Positions 55,001 through 62,725 of a DNA stretch of 64,000 nucleotides are shown here, one piece after another. A model generated the notes under the pieces. It did not search any database. It was not told where the DNA came from and saw only the letters and a list, made by a program, of their open reading frames with translations. The translations under genes were made by a program, and so were the position numbers. The stretch spans positions 1 to 64,000 of the forward strand of contig NZ_CAJYPS010000004.1 in the NCBI RefSeq assembly GCF_913777145.1, written 5' to 3'. Source of the stretch: an uncultured Roseateles sp. (GTDB lineage: Bacteria > Pseudomonadota > Gammaproteobacteria > Burkholderiales > Burkholderiaceae_C). Position 1 is the stretch's first letter, and each line of letters opens with the position of its first letter.

Positions 55001-57515
55001 CGTGTTCGCGCACTGCATGGGCGCGGTGATGCTGTGGATGGCGGTGCTGCAGGGGCCGCTGGTGGGCCAGCTCATCCACTCGGCGGTGTTCAGCCAGGTC
55101 GGGCCGCTGCTGCTGCCCTCGCCCTTCAACCGACTGCGCGGCCTGCTCGCCGGGGCGCTGGCGCGTTACCTGAATGCCCGTGAGCTGGACACCTGCCCGG
55201 ACTTCGAATGCGTGAACGGCCAGTGGCGGCTCAAGCCCGGCGTGGTGGCCGACGAGGTGATGCGCCTGGTGCGCGACGGTCTGCTGGCCACCTACCCCTA
55301 CCCGGACGACGACGGCGAGTCGCTGCGTGCCGAGGCCATGGGCGAGCAGGGCTGGCGCTCGGTGCGCCACCTGGGCGACGCGATCTTCGGCCAGCTGTTC
55401 GAGCTGGGCCAGCTGCACGACCGGACGCTGCTGCAGCTGGACGCGCTGCTGGGCTGGGTCAAGCTGCCCATGCTGGAGCAGGCGGTGCAGTTCGCCCGCC
55501 TCAAGCGCCTGACCGGCGATGAGGGGCTGGATCTGGGGCTCAGCGAGGCCCATCTGCGTGCCTGCCTGAGCTTTCCGGTGCTGATGCTGCACGGGCGGCG
55601 CAACCGCGTGTTCGACTGGCGCGGCAGCGTGGACAGCTTCGAGCTGCTGGCCCGCGCGCTGGGGCAGCTGGGCCAGGACCCGGCCCAGCCGCAGTGGGGG
55701 CGCACGCTGACCCGCTATGGCGACGTCGGCGCGCCGGTGCAGCTGTTGATCGCCGAACAGCACGGACACTTCGACTGCGTGATAGGCCGCGAGGTCGGCC
55801 GCACGCTGATGCCCGAGGTGCTGGCCTTCTGGGCCAGCGCCCAGACCGGGCCGCAGGCGCAACCGCTGCCGCTGCCACCCCCGCCGGCATCCTCGCTCTG
55901 GCTGGGGCCGCAGCAGGGCTGGCTGCGCGTGCTGGACGCGCCGGGCGACTGGCTGGCGCTGCGCGTGCTGCTGCAGCCCAAGTCGCGCGAGCCCGCGCCG
56001 CCCTATTTGGCGCTGGTGCCGGTGCGCCTGAATGGCGGGGCGCGCAAGGTGCTGCTGGACCGAGCCGAGCTGTTCGTGCCGCCGCCCCGCGTCGGCGACG
56101 AGCCCCACCCGCTGCGGCTGGACCTGCAGTTCGAGCGCCGGCGGCTGGCCGCGGTGGCCGACCACTGGGCGCTGCTGGCGCTGGAGCAGCCGCTGGACGA
56201 CGAGCCTCAGGCACTGCCGGCGCCGGTCTGGTATCCGGACGGCCGTCCCGCACTGGTGTGCACGCCCCGGGCTCGGCTGCAGCTGGAGGCGCTGCTGCTG
56301 GACAAGCCCAGCGACAGTCTGTTCGAGGACTGCCTGCTGCGCCTGCCGGCCCGCGTGCTGGACGCTGCCGACCAGGGGCGCCCGGGGCCGCGCTGGCTGG
56401 CCGGCTGCGCGTCGCCGGACACCTCGCTGCGGCTGGCGCTGGCCAGCTGCCAGTACCCGCCCGACCTGTTCAATCGCGACTGCGCGAACGCCGGCTTTGC
56501 CAGCCTGCTGGACCGCGTGCGCCGCGCCGACGGCCCGCAGGCCCTGCTGCTGATGGGGGACCAGGTCTACCTGGACGCGACCGCCGGCGTCTTCGACCCG
56601 CGCCAGCACCGGCCGGTGGGGGGCGAGCAGCGCGAGCGCCAGCTGATGCGCCAGACCTATGAGGAGGCGGCGCGCCTGCCGGCCAGGCGTCGCACGCTGG
56701 CGGCACTGCCCTGCTACCCCATGCTGGATGACCACGAGTTCGGCGACAACTGGCCCGGCCTGCGCGTGCCCGACGACGGCCTGCAGCCGGCCTACCGGCG
56801 CGCCGCCCAGCAGCTCTACGCGCACTGGCAGGAGGGCCTGGCGCCGTCGCGGCCGGCGGGCCAGGCCAGCTATGGCTACCGCATCTGGCCTGGTGGCTTG
56901 CCGGTGTTCGTGCTGGACACCCGCAGCCAGCGCCGGCCCGCCGGCAGTGGCGCGGGGCCGGACGAGATCCTGCCCCGCGCCGAACTGGCCCAGCTGATCG
57001 CCGACCTGCGCGCGCTGCCCGCTCACTGCCCCAAGCTGGTGGTGAGCCCGGTGCCGTTGCTGCCACCCCGGCGGCTGGGCTCGCGCCTGGGCGAGGACGA
57101 CTGGATGGGCTTCCCCGATTCCTGCCGCCAGCTGCTGGGCGCGCTGCGCGAGCTGTCGCGCGTGGTGCTGCTGTCGGGCGACGCCCATGTCAGCAGTATC
57201 AGCCGGCTGCGCTTCGACAACGGCCAGGTGTTGCATGCGGTCGTGGCCTCCGGCCTGTACGCGCCCTGGCCGTTCGCCAACCAGCGGCCCGACGAGTGGC
57301 TGGCCGACGGGCCGCTGCCGGCCTCGGTGCTGGGCCTGCCGGGCTGCGAGCTGAGGGTGGATGCGCAGTCCACGCAGGCGCGCCATGCGCAGCTGACGCT
57401 GACGCGCGACGGCACAGCGCTGTCGCTGCAGGTGGTGCTCTACGGCGCGCTGGTGGACCTGCCCGGCGACGCGTCCACGCCGCCGCTGCGCATAGAGCGC
57501 CGCTACACGCTCTGA
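51951..57515 (+). CDS. Giant three-enzyme fusion: GMC oxidoreductase, alpha/beta hydrolase, PhoD-like phosphatase
   Basis: An 1854-residue protein without signal peptide, so probably cytoplasmic. Residues about 20-625: FAD-dependent GMC oxidoreductase of cholesterol-oxidase-like type (GSGYG at 30-34; Cys motif C208xxCGDCMTGC218; HPLGGC at 555-560; NPALTITALAE). About 640-900: an unassigned beta-rich spacer. About 925-1300: alpha/beta hydrolase with LLIHGLGASGNS (H936), the nucleophile elbow AHCMGA (C1022 where Ser is usual) and His in QHGHFD (1271-1273). About 1490-1854: PhoD-like metallophosphatase with LASCQYP, MGDQVYLD (D1537), LDDHEFGDN (1592-1600) and SGDAHVSS (D1744, H1746). GGGGAGGGGAG-like purines give a strong ribosome site. 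It follows a two-component system with a 59-bp overlap. It may oxidise and cleave a complex lipid or phosphoester (inference). Confidence 0.88.
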   Translation: MSLSRSTGELIEALSATQAEPYDCDALIVGSGYGAAVAAARLAGLATQGRPWRIWLVERGREYQPGDFPSRFAELPGHLRATLRDGDRPGRVVGAPDGLLDLRVGGDAAALLGNGLGGGSLINANVMAQPEAAVFQQGWPAALDRVGLAAAYQRARTELGVQQAPDQPPLPKFALLRSLTPDDPAGLAPLSVAFRPGSTPAGVAMQACTLCGDCMTGCNVGAKGSLDTSYLARAHAGGVQMFCGVSAEWLARDGEGWVLHWQPTLAPLRLQFGPQRIRCRRLILAAGSLGSTEILLRSREQGLALSPRLGEGFSTNGDNIAAGHGHAHPTRTVADPESDPAGRAAPDDFVEARRVGPTIVGLKRVPEQALGARPGFVLEEFAIPSALRRVYGEVVALLAALRGQTWRGADAAGVSEADIEHLSCFGLMGDDGAAGRLVLAPDRVPGLPEGQIEVSWPDLADHPLFVSMSEWLEAAFKGEAPRPLPQPLALIGESGPWAKAVAGALMRKAFKSLGLFDSHQHPLLDDLIAWLAPELDNSQVLTLLGPSLGLPVTVHPLGGCRMSDHVADGVVDVRGRVWDPSSDGAVHPGLLVLDGAIVPRALGINPALTITALAELAVQQLTSSDPLWQGERSAAAPLPLPPRRVRPRRAGLPAAARWSLQETLQGPLRWQGKRWWARLELAYEDIPGFSRALALPERVLQLRRGLLRLYDWPAAPLGLPDFDEHGFPARGRQLVCAEVGGQLRLLMPLGGAQGPASRDERFTLDYRLQVLGVDQPCDGSQPLRVGSPLFLRKLVGLAPGQRFDREPSWLRQLTEAEVTLDGERVGRWRLDMDELASVRVPLLRLMGHSSLPDAMLDALVGGSHMLRLLRGTLAQAVVAGSRSAWAPNLERDAQVRWPGAVRGLAPECTHQPDGSGARLSRYCFGQSPRPAVLLIHGLGASGNSYTLDALAADAPRLIDLLADEGRDVWVLDVRSSIANERGRAEPASDDWRVQAIAHLDVVWALRQVAAQTGQKVDVFAHCMGAVMLWMAVLQGPLVGQLIHSAVFSQVGPLLLPSPFNRLRGLLAGALARYLNARELDTCPDFECVNGQWRLKPGVVADEVMRLVRDGLLATYPYPDDDGESLRAEAMGEQGWRSVRHLGDAIFGQLFELGQLHDRTLLQLDALLGWVKLPMLEQAVQFARLKRLTGDEGLDLGLSEAHLRACLSFPVLMLHGRRNRVFDWRGSVDSFELLARALGQLGQDPAQPQWGRTLTRYGDVGAPVQLLIAEQHGHFDCVIGREVGRTLMPEVLAFWASAQTGPQAQPLPLPPPPASSLWLGPQQGWLRVLDAPGDWLALRVLLQPKSREPAPPYLALVPVRLNGGARKVLLDRAELFVPPPRVGDEPHPLRLDLQFERRRLAAVADHWALLALEQPLDDEPQALPAPVWYPDGRPALVCTPRARLQLEALLLDKPSDSLFEDCLLRLPARVLDAADQGRPGPRWLAGCASPDTSLRLALASCQYPPDLFNRDCANAGFASLLDRVRRADGPQALLLMGDQVYLDATAGVFDPRQHRPVGGEQRERQLMRQTYEEAARLPARRRTLAALPCYPMLDDHEFGDNWPGLRVPDDGLQPAYRRAAQQLYAHWQEGLAPSRPAGQASYGYRIWPGGLPVFVLDTRSQRRPAGSGAGPDEILPRAELAQLIADLRALPAHCPKLVVSPVPLLPPRRLGSRLGEDDWMGFPDSCRQLLGALRELSRVVLLSGDAHVSSISRLRFDNGQVLHAVVASGLYAPWPFANQRPDEWLADGPLPASVLGLPGCELRVDAQSTQARHAQLTLTRDGTALSLQVVLYGALVDLPGDASTPPLRIERRYTL

Positions 57516-57532
57516 GCCGGGGGACGGCTCAG
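57512..57532. terminator. Bidirectional hairpin containing both TGA stop codons
   Basis: CTGAGCCG (57512-57519), loop GGGGA, CGGCTCAG (57525-57532): a perfect 8-bp stem. The TGA of the fusion gene (57513-57515) and the TGA of coaX (57531-57529, - strand) both lie in the arms. Confidence 0.65.
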
Positions 57533-58296
57533 GGCTGCTGGCCCGCGCTCAGCGCCAGCAGCCCGTCGAAGATCAGGCCCTCGACCAGCTCGTGCCGGAT
57601 CTCCAGCGCTGGCGCGACCTTCCAGCCGGCGCCGCCGGTCATCAGCACCAGCGGCTCGCGGCCCTCGCGGCGGGTCAGCAGGCGGTGCATGCGCTCGATC
57701 GCGCCGGTGATCGCGAAGCTGCCGCCGGTGGTCAGCGCATCGCTGGTGTTGGTGGGGAAGTCGCGCACCTCGCCGGTGGGCACGCGCAGGCCGGCCGTGC
57801 CGCCCTCCAGCGCGCGCAGCATGATGCCGTGGCCCGGCAGGATGAGGCCGCCGAGAAACTGGTTGTCGCTGGACAGCGCGTCCACCGTGACCGCCGTGCC
57901 CACCATCACGGTCAGTACCGGGCCGTCGAAACCGCGCAGCCGCGCCTGGGCGCGCGCGCCTATCACCGCGATCCAGCGGTCCGCGCCCAGCCGGGTGGGG
58001 TGGTCGTAGCCGTTGCGTATGCCGGCGGCCTCCACCGAGGGCACGACCCAGCGCGGCGTCAGGTCCCAGTGCTCCATCTGCTCCTCGACGCGGCGGCGCA
58101 CCGCATCGCCCGCCACATTGCTGCCCAGCACCCGCTGCGGGGCGGGCAGCTGCAGCCAGTCTTCGTCGGCGAGCCGGTCGATGTTCTCCAGGAACACCGC
58201 GCCATGCTGCAGCGGTGCGGTGCCGGGGCGGGCCTCGGCGGCGTACAGCGCCCATTTCAAGCGGGTGTTGCCGATGTCGATGGCCAGGAAACTCAT
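57529..58296 (-). CDS. coaX: Type III pantothenate kinase
   Basis: A 255-residue kinase of the acetate/sugar kinase fold. It has the phosphate-binding [13 protein letters not shown], the pantothenate-site [13 protein letters not shown] and the second phosphate motif [11 protein letters not shown], with [11 protein letters not shown]. It catalyses the first step of coenzyme A synthesis and is normally essential where it is the only pantothenate kinase. It is convergent with the fusion-enzyme gene and shares a stop-codon hairpin with it. Start ATG 58296. Confidence 0.95.
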   Translation of the reverse strand: MSFLAIDIGNTRLKWALYAAEARPGTAPLQHGAVFLENIDRLADEDWLQLPAPQRVLGSNVAGDAVRRRVEEQMEHWDLTPRWVVPSVEAAGIRNGYDHPTRLGADRWIAVIGARAQARLRGFDGPVLTVMVGTAVTVDALSSDNQFLGGLILPGHGIMLRALEGGTAGLRVPTGEVRDFPTNTSDALTTGGSFAITGAIERMHRLLTRREGREPLVLMTGGAGWKVAPALEIRHELVEGLIFDGLLALSAGQQP

Positions 58297-58402
58297 AAGC
58301 GTCTGGGACGTGAAGGATGGCGCGAGCCTAACAGCGCAGCATCAGCACTTTTCGGCCGGCTTCTGATCCAATCCAGGGTTTCCACGGATTTCTCCTCCTC
58401 CC

Positions 58403-59953
58403 ATGTTCAGAAAGTTGCGTATCCAGGCGCGCTTGTGGCTGGCCTTCGGCCTGATCCTCGCGATGAGCGCGCTGCTGGCCGGCGTGGCCAGTCTGGGCCT
58501 GAGCCAGTCGCGCCGCGGGGTGCAGGACATCACCGCCGAGCTGCTGCCGGCGGTCAAGCGCGTGGCGCGTGCCAACAGCGAGCTGATCCGCGGGCGCGCG
58601 GCGCTGGCCGGCATGGTGGCGGCGCAGTTCGACCAGCCCGCCATCGCCAAGGCCCGCAAGGAATGGGAGGCCGCCCAGGCCATGGCCGACCAGTCGCTGG
58701 CCGAGAGCCGCCAGCTGGTGGCGGGCAGCCCCGAGGCCGCGGCGCTGGAGAAGGTCGGCGCGGTGCTGGTGGACTACCGCAAGCTGGCCCAGCCGGTGAT
58801 CGACAAGCTGCAGCAGGACGCCTATGCCGACGTGGCGTCGGCCATGGCGGACGCGCGTGCCGCCGACTCGGCCTACGACCAGGCCAGCAAGGAGCTGGTG
58901 CGCGTCGAGGAGGTGATGAACACCCAGGCGGGTGAGGTCTTCGCCCATGTGGACCGGCTGGTCAGCCGGGGCCTGCTGGGCCTGTGGCTGACCTTTGCGG
59001 TGGGGCTGGCGGTGGGTGGCCTGCTGGCGGTGCGCATCTCGCGCTCCATCATTGGCCCGCTGATGGCCGCCAAGCGCTATGCGGAGCGCATGGCCGAGGG
59101 CGACCTGTCGCGGCCGCCCGAGGTGCGCGGCCAGGATGAGTCCGCCGAGATGATGCAGGCGCTGGCCGCCATGCACGGCTCGCTGTCGGACATCGTGGGC
59201 CAGGTGCGCGCCACGTCCGAGAGCATCCAGGTCGCGGCCAGCGAGGTGGCGACCGGCAACATGGACCTGTCGCAGCGCACCGAGCAGACCGCGTCCAGCC
59301 TGCAGCAGGCCGCCAGCGCGATGACCACGCTGACCGGCGCGGTCAGCCAGAGCGCCGACGCGGCGGTCACCGCCAAGCAGCTGGTGAGCGCGGCGGCCGA
59401 GACCGCCGGCCGCGGCGGCGACGTGGTGCAGCGCGTGGTGTCCACCATGGGCGAGATCAATGCCGCCAGCCAGCGCATCGCCGACATCATCGGCACCATA
59501 GACGGCATCGCGTTCCAGACCAACATCCTGGCGCTGAACGCCGCGGTGGAAGCCGCGCGGGCGGGCGAGGAGGGCCGCGGCTTCGCGGTCGTCGCGGGCG
59601 AGGTGCGCACGCTGGCCCAGCGCAGCGCCGAGGCGGCGCGCGAGATCAAGACGCTGATCCACGCCAGCGTGGAGAAGGTGTCCGTGGGCACCGAACTGGT
59701 CGGCGATGCCGGCGCCACCATGGCCGAGATCGTCGGCTCGGTGCAGCGGGTCAACGACATGATTGGCGAGATCAGCGCCGCCGCCAGCGAGCAGAGCAGC
59801 GGCATCGCCAGCGTGAACGGCTCGGTGGGCCAGCTGGATCAGGTCACGCAGCAGAACGCCGCGCTGGTGGAGGAATCCGCCGCGGCCGCGCAATCGCTGC
59901 GCGAACAGGCCGAGCGCCTGGCCGGCCTGGTCAGCAGCTTCAAGCTGAGCTGA
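58403..59953 (+). CDS. Methyl-accepting chemotaxis protein
   Basis: A 516-residue chemoreceptor. TM1 about 10-32, a periplasmic 4-helix sensor (about 33-185), TM2 (about 190-213), HAMP, and the signalling domain with the tip [18 protein letters not shown]. There is no CheR pentapeptide; it ends LVSSFKLS. The bases before the ATG are pyrimidine-rich (TTTCTCCTCCTCCC), so a Shine-Dalgarno site is missing, unlike the other receptors here. The ligand is unknown. It is convergent with the PilJ-domain gene, whose product could be a periplasmic partner (inference). Confidence 0.92.
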   Translation: MFRKLRIQARLWLAFGLILAMSALLAGVASLGLSQSRRGVQDITAELLPAVKRVARANSELIRGRAALAGMVAAQFDQPAIAKARKEWEAAQAMADQSLAESRQLVAGSPEAAALEKVGAVLVDYRKLAQPVIDKLQQDAYADVASAMADARAADSAYDQASKELVRVEEVMNTQAGEVFAHVDRLVSRGLLGLWLTFAVGLAVGGLLAVRISRSIIGPLMAAKRYAERMAEGDLSRPPEVRGQDESAEMMQALAAMHGSLSDIVGQVRATSESIQVAASEVATGNMDLSQRTEQTASSLQQAASAMTTLTGAVSQSADAAVTAKQLVSAAAETAGRGGDVVQRVVSTMGEINAASQRIADIIGTIDGIAFQTNILALNAAVEAARAGEEGRGFAVVAGEVRTLAQRSAEAAREIKTLIHASVEKVSVGTELVGDAGATMAEIVGSVQRVNDMIGEISAAASEQSSGIASVNGSVGQLDQVTQQNAALVEESAAAAQSLREQAERLAGLVSSFKLS

Positions 59954-59967
59954 GCCGCCCGGCTCAG
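59950..59967. terminator. Bidirectional hairpin containing both TGA stop codons
   Basis: CTGAGCC (59950-59956), loop GCCC, GGCTCAG (59961-59967): a perfect 7-bp stem. The chemoreceptor TGA (59951-59953) and the TGA of the PilJ-domain gene (59966-59964, - strand) lie in the arms. Confidence 0.62.
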
Positions 59968-60704
59968 GCGGCCAGCGCCTGGCAGTTGGTGGCGATCTCG
60001 TCCAGCACGGTCAGCAGCTGCTCGCTGGCGACGAACACCGGCTGCGGCTGACCGCTGCCGGTGACCGCGCTGCGCAGCGGCTGCCACAGCGTCTCGGCGC
60101 GGGCCAGGCGCTCGCGCAGCACCTCGGTACCGCCGGGGGCGCGGCGCAGCGTCTGCAGGCCGGCCTCGAATTCATAGACCGCGGCCTGGCGCTCGCGCCG
60201 CACGGCGTCCGCACCCGGGCCGCTGGGCGCGGCCAGCGCCAGCAGCGCCACGCGCTGCGACAGCATGCGCTGGCGTGCCGCCAGATGCGCCTGCCAGGGC
60301 GTGCTGCCGCGCGGCGCGCTGCCCAGCTGGGCCAGCGTCAGCAGCTCGCTGGCGGTGTTGAGCAGCTCGCGATGGGTTTCGGGGCCGGGCGTGCTGGCCA
60401 GCAGCGCCTTGTAGTCCTCGTAGCGGCGGCGCAGTGCACGCAGGCTGCCGGCCTGCTCCGGCGATGCCGCCTTTTGCAGCTGCTGCAGCAGTTGCTGCTC
60501 GAAGCCCAGCTCGCTGGCGCGCAGCACCGCCTCGGCGCGCTCGGCCAGGGCCATGTCCGGCAGGCACAGCCAGGCCTTGCCCATGCGCTGGCTGAGCATG
60601 CCCACACCCTGCGTGCAGGTCACGGCGGGTTGCTGAGCCAGGCTCAGACCCGACAGGGAGAACAGGCCCAGGGCGGCCCCGAGGGCGCGGCGACGATTGA
60701 TCAT
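59964..60704 (-). CDS. Exported protein with PilJ-type (type IV pili MCP N-terminal) domain
   Basis: A 246-residue protein with a signal peptide (about 1-23, INRRRALGAALGLFSLSGLS; ends LAQ). Two copies of the PilJ-type sensor pattern are seen: GMLSQRMGKAWL (about 35-46) and, later, RQRMLSQRVALLALA. This helical domain senses ligands in PilJ and NarX-like receptors. There is no transmembrane output, so it is a free periplasmic sensor-like or binding protein. It is divergent from the PP2C/kinase fusion; in Burkholderiales both gene types occur near nitrate assimilation genes (recalled), but no such genes are in the window. Confidence 0.78.
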   Translation of the reverse strand: MINRRRALGAALGLFSLSGLSLAQQPAVTCTQGVGMLSQRMGKAWLCLPDMALAERAEAVLRASELGFEQQLLQQLQKAASPEQAGSLRALRRRYEDYKALLASTPGPETHRELLNTASELLTLAQLGSAPRGSTPWQAHLAARQRMLSQRVALLALAAPSGPGADAVRRERQAAVYEFEAGLQTLRRAPGGTEVLRERLARAETLWQPLRSAVTGSGQPQPVFVASEQLLTVLDEIATNCQALAA

Positions 60705-60914
60705 CTTCTCAGGCTTCCAACTGCTCGAACCAGGGGCGGGGCCCCGCTGGGACTCGCCAGGACCGGACTGGCCCCGTCCTTGCAGTGCAAACCCTATGCC
60801 AGGTCTGGCGTGCCGATTCGCGGGCCCTGGGCCGGCGGTCCGTGCGCTGAAGGCCTTGCGGTGCACCAAATCGATGCAGCATGCCCTGAGATACGTCCCG
60901 ACCCACGCCCCGAC

Positions 60915-62633
60915 ATGAGTTTCGAGATCGACATCGGCCTGGCCTCCCGCGCCGGGCCCCATGGTGACAACGAGGATTTCGCCGCCGCCCGGCCGCTCGC
61001 CAGCCCGACGTCGGTCGGCGGCTGGCTGGCCGCGCTGGCCGACGGCGGCGGAGCGGGCGGCGGCCGCCTGGCCGCGCAGACCACGGTGCTGTCCCTGTTG
61101 CAGGACCTGCCGGCCACGCCCCCGGCCTGGCCGCCCCATGTCGCGCTGGACCGCCTGTTGCAGGCGCAGAACGCCTGGCTGCTGGCTCACAACCGGCGCG
61201 CGGCCGGCCGCGGCGAGGGGCCGGGCCTGAGCACGCTGACCGCGCTGCTGCTGCAGGGCGAGCGCTATGTGCTGTGCCATGTGGGCGACAGCCGAGCCTG
61301 GCTGCTGCGTGATGGCCACTGCCAGCTGCTGACGCTGGACCACCGGCTGCCGCGCGCCGACTTTGCCGGCCTGACCCGCGCCGTGGGCCTGGACGATGGG
61401 CTGCGCCTGGAGCACCGCCGCGGCGAGCTGCGCCCGGGCGACCGCCTGCTGCTCACCAGCGACGGTGTGCACGAATACCTGGGCCCGCGTGAGCTGGCCC
61501 GTGTGCTGGGCGCTGCGGCCGATGCGACGCAGGCGGCCGAGGCCCTGGTGAGCGCGGCCTGCGCGGCCGGCAGTGCGGACGATGCCAGCGCGCTGGTGAT
61601 CGCCGTGGGCGGCCTTCGGCCGCTCGGCCCGGTGCCGCAACCGGCGTCGGCGGCCGGGCTGCCCGCGCCGCCGCCGCTGGCGCCGGGCGAGCAGCTGGAT
61701 GGCTACCGCCTCACCGCGTGGTTGGAGGGGGAGGGGCCGCTGCGCAGCGCGCAGGCGCTGGAGCCGCTCCACGAACGGCCGGTGCTGCTCAAGCTGCCCG
61801 AGCCGGCGGCGCGCGAGCGCCTGGCCCATGAGCTGTGGCTGGTCGGGCATCTGGCCGAGTCCGCGCGCAAGCGCCGTGGCGCGGGTCGCCGCTATGACGC
61901 GGCGCTGCTGCGCGTGCTGCCGCCGCGCGCGCCCAGTGCCTGCTATGGCGTGTTCGAGTGGCCGGGCGGCGAGTCGCTGGAACAGCGGCTGACCCGCGGA
62001 CCGCTGCCGGCCGCCGAGGTGCAGGCGCTGGCACTGGCGGTCAGCGGCGTGCTGAGCCTGCTGCATGCGGCCGGCGGCGTGCTGCGCGACCTGCGCCCCG
62101 CCGCGCTGTGGCGGGACGAGCAGGGCGGCTGGCGGCTGGTGGACCTGGGCCTGGCACTGTCGCCCCGCGCACCGGCGGCGCTGCGCGGCCTGGCGGTGGT
62201 GCCGGCGTTTGCCGGCCCCCGCGCCTGGCGCGACCCGGCCCGCCCGCCCGACATGGCGGCCGACCTGTTCGCGCTGGGCGCGCTGCTCTACCTGGCGCTG
62301 ACCGGGCGCCCGCCCTATGACGAGGCGTCGGCCGCGGGCCGCGGCCGCCCGCTGCGCGAGCCGCCGCCGCTGGCCCGGCTGGCGCCGCAGACGCCCGCGG
62401 CGCTGGCCCGCACCGTGGAGCGCCTGGTCACGCGCGGCCGCCGCGAGCGGTTCGAGTCGGCCGACGAACTGCGGCTGGCGCTGGAGCGCGGCGCGGCCGA
62501 CGATGAGGCCCGGCCCCGCGGTCTGGCGCGGCTGGGAGCCGAGCGGCTGCGGCCCTGGCAGTGGGGGCTGGCGTTGTCGCTGCTGGCCAACCTGCTGCTG
62601 CTGGCCTGGCTGCTGGGGCCGCCGGCGCGCTGA
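60915..62633 (+). CDS. Bifunctional PP2C-type phosphatase / Ser-Thr kinase-like membrane protein
   Basis: A 572-residue protein. Residues 1-235 are a PPM phosphatase (GDNEDF at 17-22, LADGGGAGGG, HVGDSRAWLLRDG, LTSDGVHEY, DDASALVI). About 258-540 is a kinase-like domain that lacks a glycine loop, has LLKLP for the ATP-binding Lys, LRDLRPAALW for the catalytic loop (HRD altered to LRD) and DLGLAL for DFG. A C-terminal membrane segment follows (about 549-567). The phosphatase should be active; the kinase half is doubtful. The gap 60705-60914 to the divergent PilJ-domain gene contains the palindrome GCGGGGCCCCGC (60736-60747). The start at ATG 60915 has no good ribosome site; an in-frame GTG lies about 57 bp upstream. 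Confidence 0.83.
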   Translation: MSFEIDIGLASRAGPHGDNEDFAAARPLASPTSVGGWLAALADGGGAGGGRLAAQTTVLSLLQDLPATPPAWPPHVALDRLLQAQNAWLLAHNRRAAGRGEGPGLSTLTALLLQGERYVLCHVGDSRAWLLRDGHCQLLTLDHRLPRADFAGLTRAVGLDDGLRLEHRRGELRPGDRLLLTSDGVHEYLGPRELARVLGAAADATQAAEALVSAACAAGSADDASALVIAVGGLRPLGPVPQPASAAGLPAPPPLAPGEQLDGYRLTAWLEGEGPLRSAQALEPLHERPVLLKLPEPAARERLAHELWLVGHLAESARKRRGAGRRYDAALLRVLPPRAPSACYGVFEWPGGESLEQRLTRGPLPAAEVQALALAVSGVLSLLHAAGGVLRDLRPAALWRDEQGGWRLVDLGLALSPRAPAALRGLAVVPAFAGPRAWRDPARPPDMAADLFALGALLYLALTGRPPYDEASAAGRGRPLREPPPLARLAPQTPAALARTVERLVTRGRRERFESADELRLALERGAADDEARPRGLARLGAERLRPWQWGLALSLLANLLLLAWLLGPPAR

Positions 62634-62725
62634 CACCGTCTGTGTCGGCGCCGACACGATCTGCCCAAGCCGGCGATACACGGCTTGGTTGCAATGGCGC
62701 CCATTCCCTCAGCCCGGAGCCCGCC

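Noticed and set aside
51897..57386. A 1829-residue open frame antisense to the fusion enzyme
   Set aside because: It is Ala/Arg/Gln/His-rich without domains, exactly opposite a gene with three recognisable enzymes. Long antisense frames are expected where third codon positions are nearly all G or C.
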